Shown here piece after piece: positions 50,060 to 60,400 of a stretch of 64,000 nucleotides of DNA. The DNA is taken from positions 186,001 through 250,000 of the forward strand of contig NZ_BMNI01000002.1 in the NCBI RefSeq assembly GCF_014646375.1. Direction: 5' to 3'. Below the pieces are notes generated by a model, which was not told the DNA's origin, did not search any database, and worked only from the letters and a program-made list of their open reading frames with translations. Source of the stretch: Nocardioides phosphati (GTDB lineage Bacteria > Actinomycetota > Actinomycetes > Propionibacteriales > Nocardioidaceae). The position numbers and the translations under genes were made by a program. Position 1 is the first letter of the stretch, and every line of letters starts with the position of its first letter.

Positions 50060-51853
50060 TCAGCCGCGGATGATCGCGGCGATGGCGGCGGCCGCCTCGG
50101 CGACGGCGACGTCCTGCTTCGCGCCGGTGCGTCGGTCCTTGACCTCGACGACGCCGTCGGCCAGGCCGCGGCCCACCGTGACGATCGTCGGGACGCCGAT
50201 CAGCTCGGCGTCCTTGAACTTCACGCCGGGGCTGATCTTGCCCGCACGGTCGTCGTAGATGACCTCGATGCCCTGGGCGGCGAGCTCGCCACTGAGCTTC
50301 TCGGCCGCCTCGAAGAGCGCAGCGTCCTTGCCCGCGGCGACGATGTGGACGTCGGCGGGCGCGATCTCGCGCGGCCAGCAGAGGCCGAGCTCGTCGTGGT
50401 TGCCCTCGGCGATCACGGGGACGGCGCGCGAGACGCCGATGCCGTAGGAGCCCATCGTGACGGTGACCAGCTTGCCGTTCTCGTCGAGCACCTTGAGGTC
50501 GAGCGCCTCGGCGTACTTGCGGCCCAGCTGGAAGATGTGACCCATCTCGATGCCCCGGGCCGACGCGAGCGTGCCCTCCGCGCAGTTGGGGCAGGCGTCG
50601 CCATCGCGGACGTTGGCCGCCTCGATCGTGCCGTCGGGGGTGAAGTCGCGGCCCACGACCATGTCGATCGCGTGCTGGTTGTGGACGTCGGCGCCGGTCA
50701 CCCAGCGGGTGCCCTCGACGATGCGCGGGTCGACGACGAAGCGGATACCGGTCTTCTCCTCGCCCAGCACGCCGGGGCCGATGTAGCCCTTCACGATGTC
50801 GGGGAAGGAGCGAAGCTCCTCCTCGGTCATCGGCTCGACCTCGATCGGCTCGAGCTGGCCCTCGAGGCGCTTCTGGTCGACGTCGCGGTCACCGGGGATG
50901 CCGATCGCGAGGGGCTCCTTGGTGCCGTCGGGGTGCTTGAGCATCACGAGGACGTTCTTGAGCGTGTCACCGGCGGCCCACGGACGGTCGTCGCGGGGGT
51001 AGCGCTCGTTGAGCAGCGCGACCAGCGAGTCGATCGTCGGGGTGTCGGGGGTCTCCTCCGCGTGGGCGGCGGGGACGTCGTCGTACGGCTGGGCGGGCGG
51101 GGCCGGGACCGTGACGGCCTCGACGTTGGCGGCGTAGTCGCACGCCGCGCACTGCACGAAGGTGTCCTCGCCGACGTCGAGCTTCGCCAGGAACTCCTCC
51201 GACTTCGAGCCGCCCATGGCGCCGGCCGTCGCCTTGACGATGACGTAGTCGAAGCCAAGGCGGTCGAACGTCTTGATGTACGCCGCCCGGTGGGCGTTGT
51301 AGGAGGCGTCGAGGCCCTCGTCGGAGACGTCGAAGGAGTAGGAGTCCTTCATGACGAACTCGCGCCCGCGCATCAGGCCCGCGCGCGGACGCGCCTCGTC
51401 GCGGTACTTCGTCTGGATCTGGTAGAGCCAGACCGGGAGGTCCTTGTAGGAGGAGTAGAGATCCTTCACGACGAGCGTGAACATCTCCTCGTGCGTGGGC
51501 CCGAGCAGGTAGTCGGCGCCCTTGCGGTCCTGCACGCGGAAGATGCCGTCGCCGTACTCCTCCCAGCGGTTGGTCGCCTCGTAGGGCTCCTTGGGCAGCA
51601 GCGCCGGGAACTGCAGCTCCTGCGCACCCATCGCGTCCATCTCCTCGCGGACGATGCGCTCGACGTTGCGGTAGACCTTCAGGCCCAGCGGGAGCCACGT
51701 GTAGATGCCCGGAGCAGCCCGCCGGATGTAGCCCGCGCGCACCAGCAGGCGGTGGCTGGGGACCTCGGCGTCGTTGGGGTCGTCACGCAGGGTGCGGACG
51801 AAGAGCTGGGACATGCGCATGACGCGAGCTGCCGGACGGTGGGTGCTGGACAT
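50060..51853 (-). CDS. proS: Prolyl-tRNA synthetase (bacterial type)
   Basis: Class II synthetase that charges tRNA-Pro. The 597-residue protein has class II motif 1 in the [14 protein letters not shown] region, motif 2 in [27 protein letters not shown], an editing INS domain between about 225 and 400, motif 3 ([17 protein letters not shown]), and the anticodon-binding C-terminal domain ([18 protein letters not shown]). The ATG at 51853 is preferred over those at 51820 and 51814 because TAGCCT lies 7 nt upstream. Divergent from the patatin gene; HAD gene follows. Confidence 0.96.
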   Translation of the reverse strand: MSSTHRPAARVMRMSQLFVRTLRDDPNDAEVPSHRLLVRAGYIRRAAPGIYTWLPLGLKVYRNVERIVREEMDAMGAQELQFPALLPKEPYEATNRWEEYGDGIFRVQDRKGADYLLGPTHEEMFTLVVKDLYSSYKDLPVWLYQIQTKYRDEARPRAGLMRGREFVMKDSYSFDVSDEGLDASYNAHRAAYIKTFDRLGFDYVIVKATAGAMGGSKSEEFLAKLDVGEDTFVQCAACDYAANVEAVTVPAPPAQPYDDVPAAHAEETPDTPTIDSLVALLNERYPRDDRPWAAGDTLKNVLVMLKHPDGTKEPLAIGIPGDRDVDQKRLEGQLEPIEVEPMTEEELRSFPDIVKGYIGPGVLGEEKTGIRFVVDPRIVEGTRWVTGADVHNQHAIDMVVGRDFTPDGTIEAANVRDGDACPNCAEGTLASARGIEMGHIFQLGRKYAEALDLKVLDENGKLVTVTMGSYGIGVSRAVPVIAEGNHDELGLCWPREIAPADVHIVAAGKDAALFEAAEKLSGELAAQGIEVIYDDRAGKISPGVKFKDAELIGVPTIVTVGRGLADGVVEVKDRRTGAKQDVAVAEAAAAIAAIIRG

Positions 51854-51860
51854 GGGCGCA

Positions 51861-51866
51861 AGGCTA
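51861..51866 (-). promoter_or_regulatory. Predicted -10 hexamer (TAGCCT) of leaderless proS
   Basis: TAGCCT on the minus strand ends 7 nt before the ATG at 51853. Confidence 0.5.
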
Positions 51867-51919
51867 CTTGTGGCGGCGGGTCCCCACCGAAGTGGCTGCC
51901 ACCGCCGAACACGGGGCCC

Positions 51920-51925
51920 TAGTGT
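51920..51925 (+). promoter_or_regulatory. Predicted -10 hexamer (TAGTGT) of the patatin gene
   Basis: TAGTGT ends 7 nt before the ATG at 51933. Confidence 0.5.
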
Positions 51926-51932
51926 GCCGATC

Positions 51933-53591
51933 ATGCGCATTCCCGTACGCCGTCGCGAGGCGTTCCTGCCGCCGGAGCTCGCCGACATCCCGACGGAGGC
52001 CGCAGCCGCGAGCGAGGAGCGCGCGCACGACCCGATCTACCGCCTGCAGCGCATGGAGCGCCGCCTCGTGCGCAGCGCGCTCGCGCACCCCGACGTGCTC
52101 ACGGCGGAGGAGCTGCGGCGCCTGCGGTACCTGATCAGCTTCGCCCGACTCACCGTGTTCGAGCCGGGCGCCGCGGGTGGTGCAGGGCGGCGAGGGCGCG
52201 GCGACGTGGACGTCAGCGACGAGCTGGCGCAGTGGCGTTCGAAGGTGATCGACGCCTTCGCCCAGTCGCTCGGCCGTGAGCGTGACCGCGAGGTCCGGCT
52301 GCAGCTCGCCCGCGAGGTGCTCCGCTCGCTCGAGGCGGAGCAGACCGAGCAGCGCGAGGCCCTGCTGGAGAGGCACCGCAACGACTTCTCCCCCGCCGAG
52401 CTCGATGCGGAGGTCGGCCTGCGCAGCCTGGTGCTGGTGCTCGGAGGCGGTGGCGGGGCCGGCTTCGTCTACATCGGCGCGCTCAAGCAGCTGGTCGAGT
52501 CGGGCCGGATCCCCGACTACATGATGGGCGGCTCGATGGGCGCCATCCTCGGTGGCATCTTCGCCCGGGAGCTGCCGGTCCCGATCGAGCAGTACGTCGA
52601 GTTCGCCCACAGCCTCTCCTACCGCGGCATCCTCGGGCCCGAGCCGCGCACCCGTCGCCACGGCCTGACCAGCCTCTTCGCGCTGCGCTACGACGCCTTC
52701 GCCGCCGACCTCTTCAGGCGCCCCGACGGCGAGCAGATGCGAATGGAGGACCTGGCGATCCCGTTCGACTGCGTGGTCTCCGGCGTCCACCAGGACCTGT
52801 TCGGGCGCCTTCCCGCCCGCTTCCGGCGCCAGCAGCTCGCCAACGTCCAGGGCCGCGGCCTGCCGTTCCGGCCGATCGGCATCGGGCCGGTCGCGAGCAG
52901 CCGGCTGTGGCAGATCGCCTCGTTCATCGACGCGCGCGTCGTCAAGCCGATGGTGATCGGCGCCGACGACCTGACCCGGCAGTTCGACGTGGTCGACGCC
53001 CAGTCGTTCTCGGCCGCGATCCCCGGGATCCTGCACCACGAGGCGAAGAGCGAACGCATGATCGCCCTCGTCGACGAGTGGATGGCGCAGAAGAAGGTCG
53101 CCGCGCTCGTCGACGGCGTCGCTGCCGCCAACGTGCCGGTCGAGCTCGCCTACCGACGCCTGCGCGACGGCCGGATCGGCACCCGCAACGGCGTGGTGGT
53201 CGCGCTCGACTCGATGCACCCGCGCTGGGACCCCAAGCACCTCTGGATGACGCCGGTGACGCAGGCGGTCGCGGTGCAGATGATCGGCAACGCGCCGTAC
53301 GCCGACCACCTGGAGCGGATGACGCCCACGCTGAGCCCGGTGACCCTGGCCCCCAACCGCGCCGGCATGGACCGCGCGATCGCGTGGGGCGAGGCCTCGA
53401 TGACTGCGCTCGAGCCGCTGCTCGACGCACTCACCGCGCCGGTCTGGTGGGACGGCGACCGGCCGTCGTACGACACGACGCCGGAGGCGCCGCGACGCAC
53501 GTCGATGGCACCGTCGATGGCCTCGGTGCTCGAGGCCTACGGGCGGCGACACGAGTGGTGGCAGCGCACCCGCGGGCGCTACCTCACCTGA
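51933..53591 (+). CDS. Patatin-like phospholipase/esterase
   Basis: A 552-residue protein with an N-terminal helical region (1-160, with two Arg/Glu-rich helices) and a patatin domain (about 165-400). The oxyanion loop is [14 protein letters not shown] (171-184), the nucleophile Ser201 is in MGGSMG, and the catalytic Asp394 is in [10 protein letters not shown], so the Ser-Asp dyad is intact. The C-terminal 150 residues are a family-specific extension. The N-terminal part is also found in eukaryotic NTE-like and bacterial DUF3336 proteins. Cytoplasmic by prediction; the substrate is probably a lipid. Divergent from proS and convergent with DoxX. Confidence 0.9.
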   Translation: MRIPVRRREAFLPPELADIPTEAAAASEERAHDPIYRLQRMERRLVRSALAHPDVLTAEELRRLRYLISFARLTVFEPGAAGGAGRRGRGDVDVSDELAQWRSKVIDAFAQSLGRERDREVRLQLAREVLRSLEAEQTEQREALLERHRNDFSPAELDAEVGLRSLVLVLGGGGGAGFVYIGALKQLVESGRIPDYMMGGSMGAILGGIFARELPVPIEQYVEFAHSLSYRGILGPEPRTRRHGLTSLFALRYDAFAADLFRRPDGEQMRMEDLAIPFDCVVSGVHQDLFGRLPARFRRQQLANVQGRGLPFRPIGIGPVASSRLWQIASFIDARVVKPMVIGADDLTRQFDVVDAQSFSAAIPGILHHEAKSERMIALVDEWMAQKKVAALVDGVAAANVPVELAYRRLRDGRIGTRNGVVVALDSMHPRWDPKHLWMTPVTQAVAVQMIGNAPYADHLERMTPTLSPVTLAPNRAGMDRAIAWGEASMTALEPLLDALTAPVWWDGDRPSYDTTPEAPRRTSMAPSMASVLEAYGRRHEWWQRTRGRYLT

Positions 53592-53597
53592 TCGGGA

Positions 53598-53963
53598 TCA
53601 GGCCTTCGCGGCGTTGAGCGCAGCCTTGATCATCGGCAGCTGGAGCGGCAGCCGACCGTAGGCGACCGCCTTGAGCGTGGGACTGCCCAGGCGACGCGCG
53701 TCGTCGGCCATCTTGAGGTTGCCGGGGAAGACCCCGACGAGAAGGGCGACGCTGGCCAGGCCGGCGACCCGACGGGTCGGCGGCAGCAGCATGCCGAGGG
53801 CACAGGCGATCTCGGCGACACCCGAGCCGAGGATGATCTCGCGGTGCGCGGGCAGGAAGTCCGGCATCAGCGGCTCGTAGACGTTGGGCTTGACCAGGTG
53901 CAGCGTGCCGGAGGCGAGGAACGCACCGGTGAGGATCTTGCTGCCGAGCGGAAGAGGAGCCAT
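53598..53963 (-). CDS. DoxX-family membrane protein
   Basis: A 121-residue protein with four predicted helices (about residues 8-24, 43-60, 66-82 and 95-115) and the DoxX features GTLHLVKPNVYEPLMP and VGVFPGNLKMADDARR. Relatives include the DoxX subunit of thiosulfate:quinone oxidoreductase and a mycobacterial redox complex; the role here is unknown. The ATG at 53963 follows TAGCGT by 6 nt. Confidence 0.85.
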   Translation of the reverse strand: MAPLPLGSKILTGAFLASGTLHLVKPNVYEPLMPDFLPAHREIILGSGVAEIACALGMLLPPTRRVAGLASVALLVGVFPGNLKMADDARRLGSPTLKAVAYGRLPLQLPMIKAALNAAKA

Positions 53964-53969
53964 GGCGAC

Positions 53970-53975
53970 ACGCTA
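53970..53975 (-). promoter_or_regulatory. Predicted -10 hexamer (TAGCGT) of leaderless DoxX gene
   Basis: TAGCGT on the minus strand ends 6 nt before the ATG at 53963. Confidence 0.5.
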
Positions 53976-54002
53976 CTGCCGGACGGGCACCGCGGGAACG
54001 GT

Positions 54003-54851
54003 TCAGAACATGATGGTCGAGAAGCGGGCGGTCTCGACGAAGCCCGCGCGCGCGTAGGCCGCCCGGGCCGGCAGGTTCCACTCATTGACGTAGAGCGAGA
54101 CCGTCGGCGCGATCTCGGCAAGCGCGATCTCGGCGACGCGCGCCATCCCGGCGGCGGCGAGGCCATGACCCCGCGCATGGGGCGCCACCCAGACGCCCTG
54201 CACCTGCGCGGCGTACGGCGTGACGCTGGCGACCTCGGCCTTGAAGAGGACGCGGCCGGACTCGTCGAACCGCGCGAAGGACCAGCCGCGGTTGACCAGC
54301 TGGCGCACCCGGGCCCGGTAGAGCGGCCCTCCCCCGCCGGTCTCGGGCGAGACGCCGACCTCCTCGGTGTACATCGCGACGCAGGCCGGGTAGAGCGCGG
54401 CGAGGTCCGCCTCCGTCGTACGCCGGACGAGGGGGTCGCCGGGAACCGCCGGCGCACCCGTCAGCTCGAGGTGGGGCTGGCGCCAGCGCTCCGCACGCGG
54501 CGCGTCGTAGTCGTCCTGGAGCAGCGCCCAGAGCCGCTCCACCGCGGTGTGCGGCCCGACGAGCGTCGCCCACGTCGCCGGGGAGCCGCGCAGGTGGCGC
54601 GCGAACTCCTGCAGGTCGACGGGCCCGGCCTGCACCGGCACCAGGTTGGCGCCGATGTGGAGCGCCGCGACGAGCTCGCCGCCGACGAACCGGCCGATCA
54701 CCTCACCGCCGAGCCAGGTCGGGTCGAGGCGCGTCATCCGGGCGCGGTAGTCGACGAAGACGTTGACCACGGGGTCCTTCGCGGCAAGCTCCAGGAAGGC
54801 CGGGACGTCGGCCGACCCGAGGGTGCGCACCTGCGCGGTCGTGGACAACAC
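54003..54851 (-). CDS. GNAT acetyltransferase with DUF4081 N-terminal domain
   Basis: A 282-residue protein with an N-terminal DUF4081 domain (about 1-130; DPVVNVFVDYRARM and GELVAALHIGANLVPV) and a C-terminal GNAT domain. The acetyl-CoA-binding motif A is VQGVWVAPHARGHGLAAAGMARV (R/QxxGxG/A type) and motif B is LYVNEWNLPARAAYARAGF. Same gene order as the mycobacterial dxr-rip-gcpE-Rv2867c cluster, where the last gene is a GNAT of this type; here a SHOCT gene lies between ispG and this gene. The GTG at 54851 is chosen because TACAGT lies 6 nt upstream. Substrate unknown. Confidence 0.88.
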   Translation of the reverse strand: MLSTTAQVRTLGSADVPAFLELAAKDPVVNVFVDYRARMTRLDPTWLGGEVIGRFVGGELVAALHIGANLVPVQAGPVDLQEFARHLRGSPATWATLVGPHTAVERLWALLQDDYDAPRAERWRQPHLELTGAPAVPGDPLVRRTTEADLAALYPACVAMYTEEVGVSPETGGGGPLYRARVRQLVNRGWSFARFDESGRVLFKAEVASVTPYAAQVQGVWVAPHARGHGLAAAGMARVAEIALAEIAPTVSLYVNEWNLPARAAYARAGFVETARFSTIMF

Positions 54852-54857
54852 GCTGCG

Positions 54858-54863
54858 ACTGTA
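54858..54863 (-). promoter_or_regulatory. Predicted -10 hexamer (TACAGT) of the GNAT gene
   Basis: TACAGT on the minus strand ends 6 nt before the GTG at 54851, which supports this start. Confidence 0.5.
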
Positions 54864-54904
54864 ACCGGCGTACGGCGGCACCGGAATCCCGGCGCGACGG
54901 CGGG

Positions 54905-55401
54905 CTAGACGGCGTCGATGATGCGGGCGCGCCGCTCGTCGTGCTCGGCCTGCGTGATCAGCCCCTGCTGCAGCAGCTCTGACAGCTCGCGCAGCCGGGC
55001 AGCGGTGGAGGCCGGGGCCGCGGGCAGGCCGCCCTCCGGCGCCGGAGCGGGCCGCTGCCGGAGGTTCGACGCGAGGTACGTCGCCGACAGGCCGTCCTCG
55101 TCCATGAGGGCCATGGCGGTGGCGTCGCCGACGTTCAGGCCGGAGTCGCGCGCCATCCGGCGTGCGGTCGAGACGCGCCAGATCGTGCCGCCGATGCCGA
55201 GCGCCAGCACGAGCAGGAAGAAGAACACGAAGAAGCCGGGCACGCCAGAGAAGGCGACGCCGGCACCGGGTTCGCCCATCATGCCGGTGTGCTGGGTGCA
55301 GGTGACCGAGCCGTCGCCGTCCTCGGTCCAGGCGGCGCAGTCGTCGGGAACGCCGTCGAAGTCACCGCCGTCGCCGTCGCCTCCGACCGCGAACGGGAGG
55401 C

Positions 55402-55405
<4 letters not shown>
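54905..55405 (-). CDS. SHOCT-domain membrane protein
   Basis: A 166-residue protein with an acidic, Asp/Gly-rich N-terminus of about 55 residues containing two Cys (DDCAAW and VTCTQH), one strong membrane helix (about residues 57-76, [17 protein letters not shown]), a flexible Pro/Ala linker, and a C-terminal SHOCT motif ([23 protein letters not shown], about 138-160). The GTG at 55405 overlaps the ispG stop (GTGA). SHOCT domains are short oligomerisation modules; function unknown. Confidence 0.8.
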
Positions 55406-56553
<1,148 letters not shown>

Positions 56554-56559
56554 GCTTCG

Positions 56560-56565
56560 AGTCTA
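56560..56565 (-). promoter_or_regulatory. Predicted -10 hexamer (TAGACT) of leaderless ispG
   Basis: TAGACT on the minus strand ends 6 nt before the ATG at 56553. Confidence 0.55.
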
Positions 56566-56572
56566 GGGCCGG

Positions 56573-57934
56573 TCACCCGTAGAGCTTCACGGGGATGATC
56601 AGGTCGGCGAGGATCAGCACCACGCCCATGAGCACGAACGCCATCGTCATCACATAGGCGATCGGCAGCAGGCGGGCGACGTCGACGTGGCCGGGGTCGG
56701 GGCGGCGGAAGACCCGCGCCCAGCCGCGGCGCAGGCCCTCCCAGAGGGCGCCGGCGATGTGCCCGCCGTCGAGCGGCAGCAGCGGCACGAAGTTGAACAT
56801 GCCGACGAAGAGGTTGAAGCTCGCGATCAGGCCGAGCAGGGTGACGGCCTTGTCCTTGAGCGGGAAGTCGTGCTGCGACGCGATCTCGCCTGCGAAGCGG
56901 CCACCGCCGACGATGCTGACCGGGCCGTTGGGGTCGCGCTTCTCCAGGCCGACGAGCGCCTTGCTGACGTGCCAGACCTTGACCGGGAGCGAGCCGATCG
57001 CGGCGACGGTGTCGTGCACCATGCCGCCCATCTGGCCGAGTGTGTAGAGCGGCCCGCCCGTGTGCGCCCGGGTGACCGGCGTGACGCCGAGGAAGCCGAC
57101 CTTCTCCAGCTTGGTCGGGTCGACCGGGTCGACCGGGCGCGGGGTGACCTCGGTGGTGACGTGGAGCGTGCGCTCCGCACCGTCACGCTCCACGACGACG
57201 GTCGCAGCCGCGGCGCCGTTGGCGCGGATCAGGTGCTGCAGGCGGAGCCAGGACGTGACCCGCTCGCCGTTCCACGACACGAACCGGTCGCCCGGCTCGA
57301 TGCCCGCCGCGAACGCCGGCGAGGGGTGCTCGCGGAGCTCGGCGGCCGTGCACGCGCGCTGGTCCTGCGAGGCCGGCACGACACAGGGCGACACCGTCTC
57401 GACGACCGGGCGGCTCTCGAGGTCGTTGTTGTTGCCGACCGTCGCGAACATGCCCCAGAAGAGGAAGAACGCGATGGCGAGGTTGACGGTCGGGCCGCCC
57501 GCCATGACGACGACCTTCTTCCACCAGGCCAGCTTGTAGAAGAGGCGCGGCTCGTCCTCGGGCTGCACGAGCTCCCACTCGGCCGCGCGCGCGTCGGAGA
57601 TCAGCTGGGTGAAGAGGCCGGTGTTGGACTTGCGCACCCGCAGGACCTGGTTGCCGGCGGCATCGGTCTCGACCTCGTCGGCCAGCTCGGCCGCACCGGG
57701 CGGCAGCATGCCGATGATCTTGACGTAGCCGCCGAGCGGGATCGCCTTGACGCCGTACTCCGTCTCGCCGACCTTCCTGCTCCACACGGTCGGCCCGAAG
57801 CCGATGAAGTACTGCGTCACCTTGCCGCCGAACCTGCGCGCAGGGACCATGTGGCCCACCTCGTGCAGCCCGATGGAGGCGAGCATGGCGACCACGAAGG
57901 CGAGGACGCCGAGCGTGTAGTAGAGCAGGGCCAT
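56573..57934 (-). CDS. rip: RIP/RseP-type site-2 metalloprotease
   Basis: Intramembrane zinc protease that cleaves anti-sigma factors and other membrane proteins. The 453-residue protein has an N-terminal helix containing the active motif SIGLHEVGHMVPARRFGG (HExxH), a PDZ domain (about 180-290; the segment around AGIEPGDRFVSWNGERV), and C-terminal helices with the third zinc ligand in LLPLDGGHIAGALWEGLRR. The ATG at 57934 overlaps the dxr stop by one base; the open frame above 57934 runs inside dxr and is not used. Same dxr-rip-ispG order as in mycobacteria. Confidence 0.95.
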   Translation of the reverse strand: MALLYYTLGVLAFVVAMLASIGLHEVGHMVPARRFGGKVTQYFIGFGPTVWSRKVGETEYGVKAIPLGGYVKIIGMLPPGAAELADEVETDAAGNQVLRVRKSNTGLFTQLISDARAAEWELVQPEDEPRLFYKLAWWKKVVVMAGGPTVNLAIAFFLFWGMFATVGNNNDLESRPVVETVSPCVVPASQDQRACTAAELREHPSPAFAAGIEPGDRFVSWNGERVTSWLRLQHLIRANGAAAATVVVERDGAERTLHVTTEVTPRPVDPVDPTKLEKVGFLGVTPVTRAHTGGPLYTLGQMGGMVHDTVAAIGSLPVKVWHVSKALVGLEKRDPNGPVSIVGGGRFAGEIASQHDFPLKDKAVTLLGLIASFNLFVGMFNFVPLLPLDGGHIAGALWEGLRRGWARVFRRPDPGHVDVARLLPIAYVMTMAFVLMGVVLILADLIIPVKLYG

Positions 57935-59070
57935 CAGGCTCCTCGGGTCCCTTCGGGTCGGGCGCCGCCCTCGACGAGCGCGCGCGCTGCGGTGCGGGCC
58001 CACGCGTCGGCGGCGAGGACGTCGTCGACCGTGAGGGCGCCCTTCGAGAGTACGTCGTGGGCGTGCAGCACGCGGGCGACAACGGGGACGATCTCGACGA
58101 ACGGGAGTCGGCCAGCCAGGAACGCGTCGACCGCGACCTCGTTGGCCGCGTTGTAGACGGCCGGCGCCGTGCTCCCCCGCTCACCGGCCACCCGGGCGAG
58201 GCTGACCGCCGGGAAGGCGTCGTCGTCGAGGGGGAAGAACTGCCAGGTCTCCGGCTTGGTCCAGTCGCAGGCGGGCGCCGCCTCGGGGACCCGGTCGGGC
58301 CACTCCAGGCCCAGCGCGATCGGGATCATCATCGTCGGCGGGCTCGCCTGCAGGATCGTCGAGCCGTCGACGAACTCGACCATGGAGTGCACCACGCTCG
58401 TGGGGTGGACGACCACGTCGATGCGGTCGAAGGGCAGCCCGAACAGCAGGTGCGCCTCGATCACCTCGAGGCCCTTGTTGACCAGCGTCGCGGAGTTGAC
58501 CGTGATCACCGGGCCCATCGCCCAGGTCGGGTGCTTCAGCGCCTGCTCACGCGTCACGCCGGCCAGCTGCTCGCGCGACCAGCCGCGGAACGGGCCGCCG
58601 GACGCGGTCAGCACCAGTCGGCGTACCTCCTGGGCGGTGCCGGCCCGGAGGCACTGGGCGACCGCGGAGTGCTCGGAGTCGACCGGGACGATCTGGCCGG
58701 GCTTCGCGCGCTCGAGGACCAGCGGGCCGCCGATGATCAGCGACTCCTTGTTGGCGAGCGCCAGGGTGTTGCCGGCCTCGAGTGCGGCGAGCGTCGGGCG
58801 CAGGCCCACGGCGCCGGTGATGCCGTTGAGCACGACGTCGCAGGCCAGGCCGGCAGCCTCGGTCGAGGCCTCCTCCCCCAGCCCGCTGTACGCCGGGCGG
58901 AACTCCGCCACCTGCCGCTCGAAGAGCTCCGGGTTGGAGCCACCGGCGGTCAGGCCGACGACCCGGAAGCGGTCGGGGTTGGCGCACACGAGGTCGAGCG
59001 CCTGCGTGCCGATGGATCCGGTCGAGCCGAGGACGACGATGTCGCGGCGGGCCCGCTGTGCGCCGGTCAC
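57934..59070 (-). CDS. dxr: 1-deoxy-D-xylulose 5-phosphate reductoisomerase
   Basis: NADPH enzyme that makes MEP, the committed step of the MEP isoprenoid pathway; target of fosmidomycin. The 378-residue protein has the NADPH motif [16 protein letters not shown], the [12 protein letters not shown] segment, metal/substrate motif VPVDSEHSA and ASGGPFRGW, and the [14 protein letters not shown]-type [18 protein letters not shown]. The GTG at 59070 overlaps the stop of the truncated synthetase-like gene (GTGA). The much longer upstream frame is not coding. Confidence 0.96.
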   Translation of the reverse strand: MTGAQRARRDIVVLGSTGSIGTQALDLVCANPDRFRVVGLTAGGSNPELFERQVAEFRPAYSGLGEEASTEAAGLACDVVLNGITGAVGLRPTLAALEAGNTLALANKESLIIGGPLVLERAKPGQIVPVDSEHSAVAQCLRAGTAQEVRRLVLTASGGPFRGWSREQLAGVTREQALKHPTWAMGPVITVNSATLVNKGLEVIEAHLLFGLPFDRIDVVVHPTSVVHSMVEFVDGSTILQASPPTMMIPIALGLEWPDRVPEAAPACDWTKPETWQFFPLDDDAFPAVSLARVAGERGSTAPAVYNAANEVAVDAFLAGRLPFVEIVPVVARVLHAHDVLSKGALTVDDVLAADAWARTAARALVEGGARPEGTRGA

Positions 59071-59660
59071 AGGGAGACCGTCTCGCCGGCGCCGAGCGCA
59101 GACACGAGCCGGCCGGCATCGGACGGGTGCGCGAGCACGTCGCGCGTGAGCACCGTCTCGCCGTCGACCTGGAGGGCAGGGGCGTCTCCGGCCACGTCGA
59201 CGACCGGGGCCGGGTCCGTGCGGCCAGCGCTGAGCGCGAACTCCCACTCCAGCTGCCACACCGGGTCCTGCGGCTCGACGCCGAGGAGCAGCGCCGGCAC
59301 CCCGGCCAGGGGCTCGAGCGAGCCGTCGGTGAGCACCATCGACGCGCCGTCGGTCACGTCGGCCACCACCGCGCCCAGGCGTAGCGTCGCGAGGACGGCG
59401 AAGGCGTTGGTGAGGCGGTCGCAGAGGCCGATCGCGACGCTCTGCCCGGGCCCGAGGTCGAAGCTCCGCATCACGCCGGCGAGGGCGCCGACCTGCTCCA
59501 GCACCGACGCCACGTCGTACGACCTGGCGGGGGTGAGCAGTGCCGTCGCCGCTGCCTCGCCGTGGATGATCCGGCGGTCGAGCGCGTGGTAGCAGAGGTT
59601 GGTCGTGCCGGGTCGGTCGGCGCCCGGAGCGCGGAACCAGGTGAGATCGCGGTTGGCCAC
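59067..59660 (-). CDS. Truncated acyl-CoA-synthetase-like (TIGR03089-type) protein
   Basis: A 197-residue protein resembling the N-terminal part of acetyl/propionyl-CoA synthetases: it begins with a [10 protein letters not shown] and LCYHALDRR segment, then [18 protein letters not shown] and [31 protein letters not shown]. The adenylation core (the TSGTTG motif and the C-terminal catalytic lysine) is missing, so it cannot be a complete synthetase. Such short relatives are found in actinobacteria next to dxr. The GTG at 59660 follows TAGGCT by 6 nt. Function unknown. Confidence 0.7.
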   Translation of the reverse strand: MANRDLTWFRAPGADRPGTTNLCYHALDRRIIHGEAAATALLTPARSYDVASVLEQVGALAGVMRSFDLGPGQSVAIGLCDRLTNAFAVLATLRLGAVVADVTDGASMVLTDGSLEPLAGVPALLLGVEPQDPVWQLEWEFALSAGRTDPAPVVDVAGDAPALQVDGETVLTRDVLAHPSDAGRLVSALGAGETVSL

Positions 59661-59666
59661 GGGAGG

Positions 59667-59672
59667 AGCCTA
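59667..59672 (-). promoter_or_regulatory. Predicted -10 hexamer (TAGGCT) of the synthetase-like gene/dxr/rip
   Basis: TAGGCT on the minus strand ends 6 nt before the GTG at 59660 and may serve the whole downstream dxr-rip unit. Confidence 0.5.
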
Positions 59673-59698
59673 GGGGGAACCACGGACAGGCGGCGGGG

Positions 59699-59704
59699 TA
59701 GGTT
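59699..59704 (+). promoter_or_regulatory. Possible -10 hexamer (TAGGTT) of bluB
   Basis: TAGGTT predicts a start near 59711 and a leader of about 47 nt with GGAGG before the TTG at 59758. Confidence 0.4.
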
Positions 59705-59757
59705 CTACCGCTGCGGTTCCGTCCTTGGTTGCGTGGCGCAAGTGCTGGAGGAACATC

Positions 59758-60381
59758 TTGGAGCTGTACGACGCGATCAACCGTCGCCGCGACACCCGTG
59801 CCGAGTTCAACGGCGCGCCGATCGAGGACGAGGTGCTCACGCGCGTCCTCTCGGCCGCCCACGCCGCGCCCAGTGTCGGCATGTCGCAGCCGTGGGACTA
59901 CGTGCTGGTCCGCTCCGACGAGACGCGCCGGGCCTTCCGGGACCACGTCGCCGCGGAGCGCGACGTCTTCGCGGCCTCGCTCGAGGGCGAGCGCGCCGAC
60001 ACGTTCAGCAAGATCAAGGTCGAGGGCATCCTCGAGTCGACCCTCGGCGTCGTGGTCGGCTACGACCCGACCCGCGGCGGCAGCAACGTGCTCGGCCGCC
60101 ACGCGATCGCCGACGCCGGCCTCTACTCCGCGGTCTGCTCGATCCAGAACTTCTGGCTCGCCGCCACCCAGGAGGGTCTCGGCGTCGGCTGGGTCTCCTT
60201 CTACCGCGAGGAGTTCCTGCGCGACCTCGTCGGCATGCCGTCGCACGTGCGTCCGATCGCCTGGCTCTGCGTCGGCCCGGTCTCCGAGCTGCCGGACGTG
60301 CCCGACCTCGAGCGCTTCGGCTGGCGGCACCGCTCGCCGCTCGACACGGTGCTCCACGAGGAGCGCTACACCGCGCGCTAG
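59758..60381 (+). CDS. bluB: 5,6-dimethylbenzimidazole synthase
   Basis: Flavin-destructase of the nitroreductase fold that converts FMNH2 to DMB, the lower ligand of cobalamin. The 207-residue protein has [16 protein letters not shown] (FMN-binding Arg), [18 protein letters not shown] and [22 protein letters not shown], all BluB features. The start is a TTG with a GGAGG 6 nt upstream; an in-frame GTG at 59725 gives a longer, less natural N-terminus. No cobalamin riboswitch or other cob gene is seen nearby. Confidence 0.9.
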   Translation: MELYDAINRRRDTRAEFNGAPIEDEVLTRVLSAAHAAPSVGMSQPWDYVLVRSDETRRAFRDHVAAERDVFAASLEGERADTFSKIKVEGILESTLGVVVGYDPTRGGSNVLGRHAIADAGLYSAVCSIQNFWLAATQEGLGVGWVSFYREEFLRDLVGMPSHVRPIAWLCVGPVSELPDVPDLERFGWRHRSPLDTVLHEERYTAR

Positions 60382-60388
60382 CGGTCGC

Positions 60389-60394
60389 TAGGTT
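60389..60394 (+). promoter_or_regulatory. Predicted -10 hexamer (TAGGTT) of leaderless LOG-family gene
   Basis: TAGGTT ends 6 nt before the ATG at 60401, 7 nt after the bluB stop. Confidence 0.55.
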
Positions 60395-60400
60395 GGCGCC

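Noticed and set aside
59661-59757. Possible cobalamin riboswitch before bluB
   Set aside because: The gap is under 100 nt and no B12-box or characteristic conserved core was found.
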